NCBI GenBank assembly: GCA_964573015.1
Contig: CAZNHZ010000003.1
Coordinates: 1 to 64,000 of the forward strand
Source of the DNA: JAPUDQ01 sp964573015
Lineage (GTDB): Bacteria; Patescibacteriota; Saccharimonadia; Saccharimonadales; Saccharimonadaceae
Direction: 5' to 3'
Length of the DNA stretch: 64,000 bases
Shown: one piece after another, positions 8,220 through 15,320 of the stretch
How the letters are laid out: each line of letters begins with the position of its first letter
Numbering within the stretch: the stretch's first letter is position 1
The notes under the pieces: model-generated
What the model was told of the DNA's origin: nothing
Seen by the model: the letters and a program-made list of their open reading frames with translations, nothing else
The model's database searches: none
Program-made: the position numbers and the translations under genes

Positions 8220-11201
8220 CTAGGATTGTGGCCGATCGCCATCCTTAGGAGCATGGTGGATAGCGCCGTTTTTGTCTATATATATTTCGTCAAAATCATC
8301 GGTCTTTTCACTGCTGGCAGCAGCATGTTGGTCGGTATCGTGCTTGGTATTCTCAACTTTTTTAAGAGTCTCATCCAGCGCCGTCTCATCTGCATGGCTA
8401 ACAGCCGACTGTTTTGGCCCAACATTAAACACCACGCCCTCACCCACTCCGTTTTTTTGCATCTTGGCTAGGTTGTTATCATGACCACTGGAAGAATATG
8501 ATGTTGTTTTACTGACATCGGCACTCGAGTCTGGTTGATTATTTTTTTGATCGGTGGCTTCGACCGGCGCCTGTTCTTGGGATACCGGCGAATTTACCTG
8601 CCATTTGTCTGCCTGAGCCGAAGCCGGTTGCTTGGCTTGTAACTGCTTCCGTTTGGCTAGCCATTCATCGAGAAATGACGAGCCGCTGCCCGGCGTCTTG
8701 CCCGGTGCGCCCGATCGCTCAGTCAGCTCTTTGCGACGCTGCTCCCTAGCCTCGTCACCCGCCCGTAAACGGGCAAAAATTTCTCGTTCTACATCAGCTC
8801 GTGACTGGCCAAACTTGGCGGCCGACAATCGCTTGAGCGCATCAGCTAACTGTGGGTTTGCCGTCCCTAGCGGCGGAATTAACGACATACTAAACGGCGC
8901 TGAGGGTACATTATCGATCATGACACTGGTGATTGTTTCGTAGTTAGGCAGCCGCGTCAGGTCTTCAGCGTCAAAAGTCGGTGCAAATCGCTTGACCATC
9001 AGCTCGGCATCGGTGGTTCCGATACGACCGGAGATAATCGTACCCACGTTACCGATAATCGCCTCTCGCACCTTATCGGACAGTTGAGTCATAAACTGAT
9101 TGGCTAAAATGAGATTGAGACGATATTTGCGCGCCTCAGACAAAATTGATTCAAAACTATCGGTTGCAAAATTTTGAAACTCATCCACATACAACGCAAA
9201 ATCCGGCCGCTCATCTTCGGCTACATCAGCTCGCCCCATAGCGGCCGCCTGAAATTTCATGACAAAAATCATACCGAGCAATTGTGAGTTGAGCTCACCG
9301 GTCTTACCCTTGCTTAGATTAACGAGCAGAATTTTCTGATTATCCATGATGTCACGCAGATTAAATCCGGACTTGGTTTGTCCGATTATATTACGCATCA
9401 TTTCATTACTGAGAAAAGCGCCAAACTTGGAGACAAACCAGCCAAGCACCTCAGATTTATGATAATCACTGGTCTGGGCCATTTCTTTATTCCAAAAGTC
9501 CAGTACCGTCTGGTCTGTCACGTACTTTAGCTTAGCCTTGGCAAATTCGTTGTCATTAAAGACCTGCGGTATATCGATGAAACTCGAACCGTTAGGATCG
9601 CTCATAATCGTCAGGGCGGCGTTTCGGAACCAATGCTCATACCTCGGCCCAATTATGCCGGTATGTCCGGGATCGTAGAGTCGATACAGCATAGCAATCG
9701 CTTCTTGCACCAAAAAGTCACGTTGATCGGGGGTATCAAACTCAAATAAGTTCAATCCGACCGGGTTATCCATATCGCTTGGGTTGAAGTAGATGATATC
9801 CTCGACTCGCTCTTTTGGCACCATTCCCATAAGCGCCTCAACCGAATCACCGTGCGGGTCTATAAAAGCAAATCCTCGACCATCCAGCATGTCCTGAAGC
9901 GCCAGGTTCTCTAAGAAGTTCGACTTACCGGTGCCAGTCTGGCCGATCATGTAGGTATGCCGACGACGATCATTGGTAGCGAGCCTGATTTCTTTTTTGA
10001 CGCCGCGAAAAACATTGTAGCCGAGCAAAAAGCCCTCATCCAACACTTGCCTCGGTCCGTCAACTTGTTTACTTTGTTGCCGTTGTACTTGTGACGTCGG
10101 GATATTGCTTTGATCCGGCAAGTGAAATATTGTAGCTATTTCTACACTGTTGAGTATATTACTACGTACACTCTGAGGGAAAAACCGAAATATAAAAGAG
10201 GTGACGAACTGCTCCATATTGCGAGCCAATGTAAACTTAAATCCGTTGCTGTTGGCTGAATCAAATAATGCAAAACTTGCAACAACATTTTTCATAAGCA
10301 TTTGTGATCGCACGGCCGCATTCGACGAGCTGATAATACGAATCAAAACTTCGTAGCCGGTGTGACGAGTTTTTTCTTCCATAGCTTCGACAATTGATTG
10401 CTCAAGCGAAGTAAGCTGCTTGTCTTCCGGTTTTGCTTCTTTGGCTTCCGGAGCTTTCCATAGAGCCTCAAGCACGTCTTTGGGGGCAATCATACCGCCT
10501 CCTTGACCGACGCTTTTACCCTTGGCCTTATCTTTACGGATATTGTTGGCCATCGACACGACACTATTTGTCCAGTTATTTGGCGCCGGACGCAACAGTA
10601 TCTGGATACCAATGCCGTCTTCTCTGCCCGCAACCGCCAGCGAACTCAGCAACGCTCGCATGGCATCACGTTTAGTTTCGCGGTAAGTTGCGATCGGATA
10701 AGCAAAATGTTTCTTGAGGGTAAGCTCACCGCCAATCGTCGCACTGAGCCGGCCGGCTTTATTAAACAAGTTATGCTCCTCCACCTCCTCGAGACGAGCT
10801 GTCGGATAAGCCGCCGATACCGCTTGACGAATGATATCGATCAGAGCGTACGGCACGGCGACATAAAAGGCAATCATACCCTTGGTGGCCACAATTTCAA
10901 AAGAAATATGGCGCTGACCATATATAGTGCTCTTGAATCCCTTGGTGGCCGTACTGGCAATGATGTTATACATGGCCTGTGCCTGACTAATCACCTCATC
11001 GGTCACGTCACGCTCATCACGTCCGCCAATGTCTATATCGTCGCTTGGCGGCGGCAGATGGATCATCAAAGGCACCATTTTCAGACCACGCTCGTAGTTT
11101 TTGGCCTCTCGCACAATCTTGCGGTACTGCAAATAAGCAATACTTAACATACCGCCGACAAAAAGCACCACCACCGCTATAACTGAAAAAATTTCTATCA
11201 T
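8220..11201 (-). CDS. VirD4/TraG-like conjugative-coupling ATPase
   Basis: 993 residues. An N-terminal transmembrane helix (residues 1-25) is followed by a large RecA-type ATPase. Walker A GQTGTGKS is near residue 420 and Walker B FALYVDEFQNF near residue 670, with downstream LILANQFMTQLS, the pattern of type IV secretion coupling or HerA/VirD4-family motors. The last ~170 residues are low-complexity, rich in Gln, Ser, Ala and Asp. It would pump DNA or protein to a membrane channel; the substrate is unknown. The start overlaps the upstream stop as ATGA, so translation is coupled to the Pro-rich partner. No VirB-type channel genes are in the window. Confidence 0.75.
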   Translation of the reverse strand: MIEIFSVIAVVVLFVGGMLSIAYLQYRKIVREAKNYERGLKMVPLMIHLPPPSDDIDIGGRDERDVTDEVISQAQAMYNIIASTATKGFKSTIYGQRHISFEIVATKGMIAFYVAVPYALIDIIRQAVSAAYPTARLEEVEEHNLFNKAGRLSATIGGELTLKKHFAYPIATYRETKRDAMRALLSSLAVAGREDGIGIQILLRPAPNNWTNSVVSMANNIRKDKAKGKSVGQGGGMIAPKDVLEALWKAPEAKEAKPEDKQLTSLEQSIVEAMEEKTRHTGYEVLIRIISSSNAAVRSQMLMKNVVASFALFDSANSNGFKFTLARNMEQFVTSFIFRFFPQSVRSNILNSVEIATIFHLPDQSNIPTSQVQRQQSKQVDGPRQVLDEGFLLGYNVFRGVKKEIRLATNDRRRHTYMIGQTGTGKSNFLENLALQDMLDGRGFAFIDPHGDSVEALMGMVPKERVEDIIYFNPSDMDNPVGLNLFEFDTPDQRDFLVQEAIAMLYRLYDPGHTGIIGPRYEHWFRNAALTIMSDPNGSSFIDIPQVFNDNEFAKAKLKYVTDQTVLDFWNKEMAQTSDYHKSEVLGWFVSKFGAFLSNEMMRNIIGQTKSGFNLRDIMDNQKILLVNLSKGKTGELNSQLLGMIFVMKFQAAAMGRADVAEDERPDFALYVDEFQNFATDSFESILSEARKYRLNLILANQFMTQLSDKVREAIIGNVGTIISGRIGTTDAELMVKRFAPTFDAEDLTRLPNYETITSVMIDNVPSAPFSMSLIPPLGTANPQLADALKRLSAAKFGQSRADVEREIFARLRAGDEAREQRRKELTERSGAPGKTPGSGSSFLDEWLAKRKQLQAKQPASAQADKWQVNSPVSQEQAPVEATDQKNNQPDSSADVSKTTSYSSSGHDNNLAKMQKNGVGEGVVFNVGPKQSAVSHADETALDETLKKVENTKHDTDQHAAASSEKTDDFDEIYIDKNGAIHHAPKDGDRPQS

Positions 11202-11626
11202 TGCTCGCCGTCAGGTATCTTAATTACTTTACCGTATCGCTTGCGTAAATAATCCGCCTGAAGCCGTATAAAGGCTTTTTCTTGCTCGTGGGGGTCGTTC
11301 TTGGTCTCCGATATAATCTTTTTGGCTTTATCAATCCACTCTTTTTCGATCAAGTCGTCATCGCCGGCGGTAGTCGGCATATCGTCATCGTCATCAAATA
11401 CCGTAGGATGCGGTGGCGGCGGTACCTGTGGCAGCGGCGCGGGCGGCAGTGCGGGTGGCATATCACCGGATCCGGCACCGGTTTTTTGCTCCTGTGGCGC
11501 CGGTCGCTCAGGTGTTGGCGGTGTTTCTGGGGCACGCTCCGAGCGCATCCCAGGCGCTTCCGGGGTGTGTGGTGCAATTGGCCCCATCTCAGGAGAGCCA
11601 TGCTCTGATGGCGATGTCGGTTCCAT
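11198..11626 (-). CDS. Proline-rich partner of the TraG-like ATPase
   Basis: 142 residues, no known family. The first ~90 residues are a Pro/Glu-rich linker, followed by an acidic run (DDDDDMPTTAGDDD) and a compact helical C-terminus (EKEWIDKAKKIISE onward) that looks like the folded part. The gene has no Shine-Dalgarno sequence; TATAAT (11640-11635) lies 8 bases before the ATG, preceded by TGC (extended -10), so the mRNA is probably leaderless. Its stop overlaps the ATPase start by 4 bases. It may be an adaptor for the ATPase; this is inference from coupling. Confidence 0.65.
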   Translation of the reverse strand: MEPTSPSEHGSPEMGPIAPHTPEAPGMRSERAPETPPTPERPAPQEQKTGAGSGDMPPALPPAPLPQVPPPPHPTVFDDDDDMPTTAGDDDLIEKEWIDKAKKIISETKNDPHEQEKAFIRLQADYLRKRYGKVIKIPDGEQ

Positions 11627-11679
11627 ATGGAGTAATTATAGCACGCGCCCTCTCATCGTGCCTATGCTTAGCGACTCGA

Positions 11680-12060
11680 TTAGGCAGTACGCTTAACAAT
11701 ATAAAAAATAACCATCGCCAACAGCAGTATTACTAAACTAATATCCAGTAATCGTACCTGATGTAAAGATTGCATCGCGATCAAAACAACCGGCGCAAAT
11801 GCTAATGCGCTGCCTATATAGTAAGCCCGCGTCTGCGACATGTGCGTTTTACCGACCAATTTATTGACAAGCGGCAAGCGATGCAGCGCCGTACGCAGCA
11901 GCCAAAACAAACTGCTGGCAAAAAATATATATAACAGCAAAAAAACGAGCAAGATGCTCGCAATATTTTTGGTCGGATCTGTACTGTTCATAACAATCAA
12001 CAGCAAAATAACACTTACTACAGGAAGTGCCGTTATCACCTTGGAGGCCGATGATGTCAT
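11680..12060 (-). CDS. Unknown small integral membrane protein
   Basis: 126 residues with four predicted transmembrane stretches (near residues 8-26, 33-56, 80-98 and 104-122). A basic loop sits between the second and third (RTALHRLPLVNKLVGKTHMSQ). No family recognised. TATAGT (12072-12067), preceded by TGC, is 6 bases from the ATG and there is no ribosome-binding site, so leaderless translation is likely. It ends 54 bases upstream of the Pro-rich protein gene. Confidence 0.65.
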   Translation of the reverse strand: MTSSASKVITALPVVSVILLLIVMNSTDPTKNIASILLVFLLLYIFFASSLFWLLRTALHRLPLVNKLVGKTHMSQTRAYYIGSALAFAPVVLIAMQSLHQVRLLDISLVILLLAMVIFYIVKRTA

Positions 12061-12149
12061 ACTCTCACTATAGCATTATCGGGCGTATAAAGAGCGTGCC
12101 TCGGCGGCAAATCATATGTTATCGTGACGACATCCGCCGCTATAAGTAA

Positions 12150-12455
12150 ATAAAAGGGCGCGTGTCACTGGTAACGACTCACCGCCAGAGGCGATGTGAC
12201 CGCTTTGCCCCTTACATCCTACTAGGATAAAGTGGCATGTTGAGCGGTCCTTCACGGAGCTAGGCCCTTGCCTGCTCAAGTTTGTCGCAAAGTCCCGAAG
12301 CTATTTCATTTCGAGACTTCACGACAAACTCGGCGTAGGGGCAAGAATCATCATTGCTCGACGCGGTTTTGGTAATGTTTGGCAGCTCGTGACACCTCGC
12401 ATGATCCATGAAAATCACGGATGACTTTGCGGGTACCGACACTGCCGGTTCATTA
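12150..12455 (-). ncRNA. Candidate structured noncoding RNA, family not recognised
   Basis: No credible ORF. Read on the minus strand it folds as a chain of helices. Hairpin ATCCGTG/CATGGAT is followed by a closing helix GTGTCAC (near 12390) pairing with GTGACAC (near 12165). Inside that are a long rod (CTTGCC to GGCAAG, with GTTTGTCG/CGACAAAC, about 12345-12265), a second rod (GACCGCT/AGCGGTC with nested TGCC/GGCA and ATCC/GGAT, about 12252-12201) and a short hairpin ATCGCC/GGCGGT. The closing helix is followed by TTTTATTT, like an intrinsic terminator, which favours the minus strand. It lacks SRP, 6S, tmRNA and RNase P signature sequences that I can recognise. The 5' end is uncertain. Confidence 0.55.
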
Positions 12456-12459
12456 CCAA

Positions 12460-12690
12460 ATTGTTTATTTTAGGATTTGTTTTTGTAAGGTGCTTTTTTG
12501 CTTTTTTTGTTTCAAAAGCTTGTTTCATTTATAGCATAAGCATGTTTATTGGTCAATAGTTTTATACACATAATTTGTTGTAATTTTTTGATATTTCACA
12601 ATTTTTAACTATTTTACTACGATAAATAAGGTCTTATAGGAATAATATTTGTAGTATATATTACAATATACTTGTGATCGATCGTGATTG
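12460..12690. other. AT-rich gene-free segment
   Basis: A strongly AT-rich stretch with no ORF, between the candidate RNA and a GC-richer gene-free region. It could be a DNA-unwinding element together with the DnaA-box-like sites at 13247-13286, or simply promoter DNA for the candidate RNA. Copies of TTGTGAT or its complement occur at 12672, 13171 and 13232. Confidence 0.3.
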
Positions 12691-12693
12691 AAT

Positions 12694-12715
12694 CCGACGG
12701 TTTTGCGTCGGTTTT
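12694..12715 (+). terminator. Candidate intrinsic terminator
   Basis: CCGACG (12694-12699) pairs with CGTCGG (12706-12711) and is followed by TTTT. No obvious plus-strand gene lies upstream. Downstream, 12716-13240 holds no gene I can support; short ORFs there have no family resemblance or ribosome-binding site. Confidence 0.35.
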
Positions 12716-13246
12716 GCTGTCAAAAACCTGGCTATCTACGTCTGCCAAACGCCTGGTGGTTATGCCTCGTAGAAGGAAACACCAAACCCGGCTTAGAGAC
12801 AGGTCAAACTCTATATACGACTAGTACGATCGGGTCTCGTCTGACCTTGCCCTACTACCCACACGGTCCGTTGCCCGTTGCCTCGGTACTTGGCCTATCA
12901 TTTTGGTATGGCGTCATTTCGGCTGCAATTTTTGTTTGTCCAGACGGCCGAGGTACTACCAGCCTTAAATTATGTACTTTGCGAGCAACGACAAAGCCGA
13001 GCGGTTTGGCGACAAGGCCAGCAGGCTTTGCTTTCATACATTTATACTTGCAGGTTTTTATAGGCAAATAATTTTCGCAAACTTTCGTGTCCCAGCTCGT
13101 TTAACGATCGCGATAATAACAGCCGCTAAGCCCCATCGTAGCAACTATCGTGGTGCGGGCACATAAAAATTTGTGATTAAACAAGTCATCACACATAAGA
13201 AATGCTAACACACGGCACTGAACAACAGAATCATCACAAAACCAGG

Positions 13247-13286
13247 TTATCCACAAGACTTTTCCACATGCGAAAAATGTGGCAAA
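13247..13286. promoter_or_regulatory. Cluster of three DnaA-box-like sites
   Basis: TTATCCACA (13247-13255, a perfect box), TTTTCCACA (13260-13268) and TTTGCCACA on the minus strand (13286-13278), all within 40 bases. TCATCACA repeats at 13186 and 13231 lie just upstream. The cluster sits immediately before the promoter at 13293. It could be part of a replication origin or a DnaA-responsive operator; dnaA and dnaN are not in the window. Confidence 0.45.
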
Positions 13287-13292
13287 AAACCG

Positions 13293-13321
13293 TTGACATT
13301 AGCGTTTTAAAACGCTATATT
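13293..13321 (+). promoter_or_regulatory. Strong promoter with a palindromic operator in its spacer
   Basis: TTGACA (13293-13298), a 17-base spacer and TATATT (13316-13321). The spacer holds the perfect 16-base palindrome AGCGTTTTAAAACGCT (13301-13316), which reaches the first base of the -10, so a dimeric repressor bound there would block RNA polymerase. Confidence 0.75.
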
Positions 13322-13333
13322 AAGAGGTAGCTT

Positions 13334-13393
13334 ATGAATACAAAACTTATTCATAAGCAAAAACGAAAACAAACACAAGCAAAAACCAAATAA
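13334..13393 (+). CDS. 19-residue basic peptide, or a small RNA
   Basis: ATG at 13334 has AAGAGG 6 bases upstream. The 19-codon ORF encodes a peptide dominated by Lys, Gln and Arg with no hydrophobic stretch. The start codon lies inside a perfect 10-bp hairpin, GCTTATGAAT (13330-13339) with ATTCATAAGC (13349-13358), which could block initiation. The ORF is followed at once by a terminator. The whole unit from promoter to terminator is about 135 bases, so the product may be an sRNA of ~100 nt and not a peptide. No family recognised. Confidence 0.45.
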   Translation: MNTKLIHKQKRKQTQAKTK

Positions 13394-13394
13394 A

Positions 13395-13426
13395 AACGAC
13401 CGTTCCTCGCAGGCGGTCGTTTTTTC
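13395..13426 (+). terminator. Intrinsic terminator of the 13.3-kb mini-unit
   Basis: AACGACCG (13395-13402) pairs with CGGTCGTT (13414-13421), followed by a T run. It also lies just past the end of the convergent GH5 gene (stop at 13443) and may serve that strand too. Confidence 0.8.
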
Positions 13427-13442
13427 GTTTTAAGGCACTGGC

Positions 13443-14441
13443 TCAATGTACAAATTCGGGATTGTCGAGCAGACTCCACGGCCCGCCATGACTCGTTCGT
13501 GCCGTCCAATACGTCCAGCTCACACCGGCTTCGTCAAATACCCGGCGCTGCGTTTGAAAGTACGTGATATAGTCCTGCCGCGTATAGCCGTGCTCGGGCT
13601 GGTCGATCGGCTGGTACATCTCGTGCATAGCCGCGCTCCATTCGCCGACAATTATCGGCAGACGTTTAGACAGTTTACGCAACTGCTCCGCCCAGTCGCG
13701 TTCGGTCTTTTTGATATGCCCGGCAAAGTCCAGCGCCCTATCTTGATCCGTAAATAACTGGTAAAGGTGCACGTCCATCATGACATTCAAGAACCGCCGT
13801 TTTTGCAGCTCACGCGCCATCTTGTCGGGGCGAAACGCGTCACTCATTATGACAATTACCTCTGGTGAGCGTTGGCGAATCAACTCATAGGCCTGCTGAT
13901 AGTAATCGAGAAGTGTCGTGAGAGAAACATCCCAATGCGGCTCATTAAGCACCTCTATGGCCCGCAGAGCCTTTTTACTCCCATAAATGTCTATAATACT
14001 ACCTAAAAACTTAAGCGTCTCCTGGAGCGTCTCAGACGTGCCCCAGCCGATCCGTCCGGCTTGGCCACTATGATCCCAGCCGTTTTGTGAGCCAGGGGCG
14101 GCATGGATGTCCAGGATAACCCCTACACCGTATTCCTCGCACCACTCAAATAACCGATGAGCGTAGTCATCCGCACCTTTTACATAGGGCGATTGTTCAG
14201 CCAGCAGCCAGTAGCCGATAGGTAACCGCACGGTGTTGAGACCCAAGTCTGCAATCTGTTTAATCGTACTGCGGGTAATGAAAGTTTGGCGATGTTTTGA
14301 AAGACGATCGCTGGCCACCGCTGGCGACCAAGCGCAAAGACCGTATTCGTCCTTGGCGTCACAACCCTCAAACAACTCCGGCGTAATCCAGCGCTCGAGC
14401 ACCAGCCAGCCTCCCAAATTTACACCTCTCATCTGTTGCAT
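13443..14441 (-). CDS. Glycoside hydrolase family 5, exo-beta-1,3-glucanase type
   Basis: About 332 residues. MRGVNLGGWLVLERWITPELF at the N-terminus is the hallmark of the EXG-like GH5 (cellulase-fold) enzymes. Likely acid/base Glu is in VLNEPHWD and likely nucleophile Glu in VGEWSAAMH. Predicted to hydrolyse beta-1,3-glucans. No signal peptide is visible, so it looks cytosolic, which is odd for a polysaccharide hydrolase. GGGAGG lies about 9 bases before ATG 14441. That ATG overlaps the TGA of the upstream GIY-YIG gene as TGATG, so the two are translationally coupled. Confidence 0.85.
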   Translation of the reverse strand: MQQMRGVNLGGWLVLERWITPELFEGCDAKDEYGLCAWSPAVASDRLSKHRQTFITRSTIKQIADLGLNTVRLPIGYWLLAEQSPYVKGADDYAHRLFEWCEEYGVGVILDIHAAPGSQNGWDHSGQAGRIGWGTSETLQETLKFLGSIIDIYGSKKALRAIEVLNEPHWDVSLTTLLDYYQQAYELIRQRSPEVIVIMSDAFRPDKMARELQKRRFLNVMMDVHLYQLFTDQDRALDFAGHIKKTERDWAEQLRKLSKRLPIIVGEWSAAMHEMYQPIDQPEHGYTRQDYITYFQTQRRVFDEAGVSWTYWTARTSHGGPWSLLDNPEFVH

Positions 14442-14701
14442 CAAGTTTTTCCTCCCGATTTGATCATATGTTTTTGTGTAAATGCTTTGCCAGATCCACT
14501 TTTTAAGTACTTTTCGAATGTACGTGCAGTTTCATCCGACTGAAAAGCACAGTACCATATGATCACCCACGGCTTAAATTTTGAAGTATGCGTTGAACCA
14601 ACCCTGTTATACACGGCAAATCTCGTAGATAAATCACAAATCATACCGATATATCGTTGGGCTGGAAAGTTCTTACTCTGCAATATATACACGTACTTCA
14701 T
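14441..14701 (-). CDS. GIY-YIG nuclease-superfamily protein (UPF0213-like)
   Basis: 86 residues from ATG 14701, single-domain length for this family. The motif pair is YVYILQS and RYIGM, with TARTFEKYLKSGSGKAF giving the conserved C-terminal helix and Lys/Gly-rich end. Small GIY-YIG proteins of this size are probable nucleases of unknown role. TACACT lies 6 bases before the ATG with AGAAGG directly in front, so this is leaderless or has a very short leader. An upstream in-frame start at 14728 lies before the promoter and is rejected. Confidence 0.8.
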   Translation of the reverse strand: MKYVYILQSKNFPAQRYIGMICDLSTRFAVYNRVGSTHTSKFKPWVIIWYCAFQSDETARTFEKYLKSGSGKAFTQKHMIKSGGKT

Positions 14702-14834
14702 CCTTCTAGTGTAGCCCATCCTCCGCACGAGGCTACGGAGGGCATAATTCGCCCCTTAGATTCAGGCAATCGAAAAGGCCTCATATCGCAAGCCAGATCT
14801 GGTATGGCCTGCCATACGAAGCCTTGGCGAAGTA

Positions 14835-15227
14835 TGGTGGAGCTGCTGGGTATTGCACCCAGGTCCGGTCGGTAACCTATCATTCGTCTACAAGCTTAGA
14901 TGATTCTAAATACGGGACTACCTGAAAGAATCATCAAAAAAGGCAGTCTTCGTCCTATGAATTAAGCGTCGCGCGCCCACTCCACAGCTATGGTCACGCC
15001 GAGCCCCATAAATATAACACCGTGCGACTCCTATGAGACGTCAGAGGCACGATGGCCGCAGCAACTTAGGCTACAGCTGTCGCAAAAGCGTAGTTAGGAG
15101 CAAAAAGGCTCTTCACGGCAGCTTTTGCTGATGCAACAAAGTTTGCAGTTAGTATACTGATTACGTCAGTGGTCGGCTTGCAAAATGATCTGTTAAATTC
15201 CGATCGTCGAAAGCATATTTCAGCCCC
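14835..15227 (-). ncRNA. ssrA: tmRNA
   Basis: The 5' end GGGGCTGAAA and the 3' end, a T-arm (GGACCTGGGTGCAATACCC) followed by GCAGCTCCACCA, are the tRNA-like halves of tmRNA. CCA is encoded. The tag ORF runs on the minus strand from GCA at 15146 to TAA at 15066: 26 residues beginning ANFVASAKAA and ending YAFATAVA. A small apolar end of this kind is typical of degradation tags. TATAAT (15244-15239, preceded by TGC) sits 11 bases before the mature 5' end. It rescues stalled ribosomes with SmpB, which is not in the window. Confidence 0.93.
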
Positions 15228-15320
15228 ACGATTTGTTAATTATAGCATAAGCTGATACTTTTTACCACAGCCAAGCAAATTACTTGCAAAACTACCCTCT
15301 ATAGGCACATACTATCTGTT

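Noticed and set aside
12150..12455. SRP RNA or 6S RNA
   Set aside because: The conserved SRP apical loop (GGAAG..AGCA type) is missing, and the fold is multi-branched, unlike the single rod of 6S RNA.
12688..13166. Several overlapping short ORFs (60-127 codons) in the gene-poor region
   Set aside because: No family resemblance, no ribosome-binding sites or promoters placed correctly, and mutual overlap on both strands.
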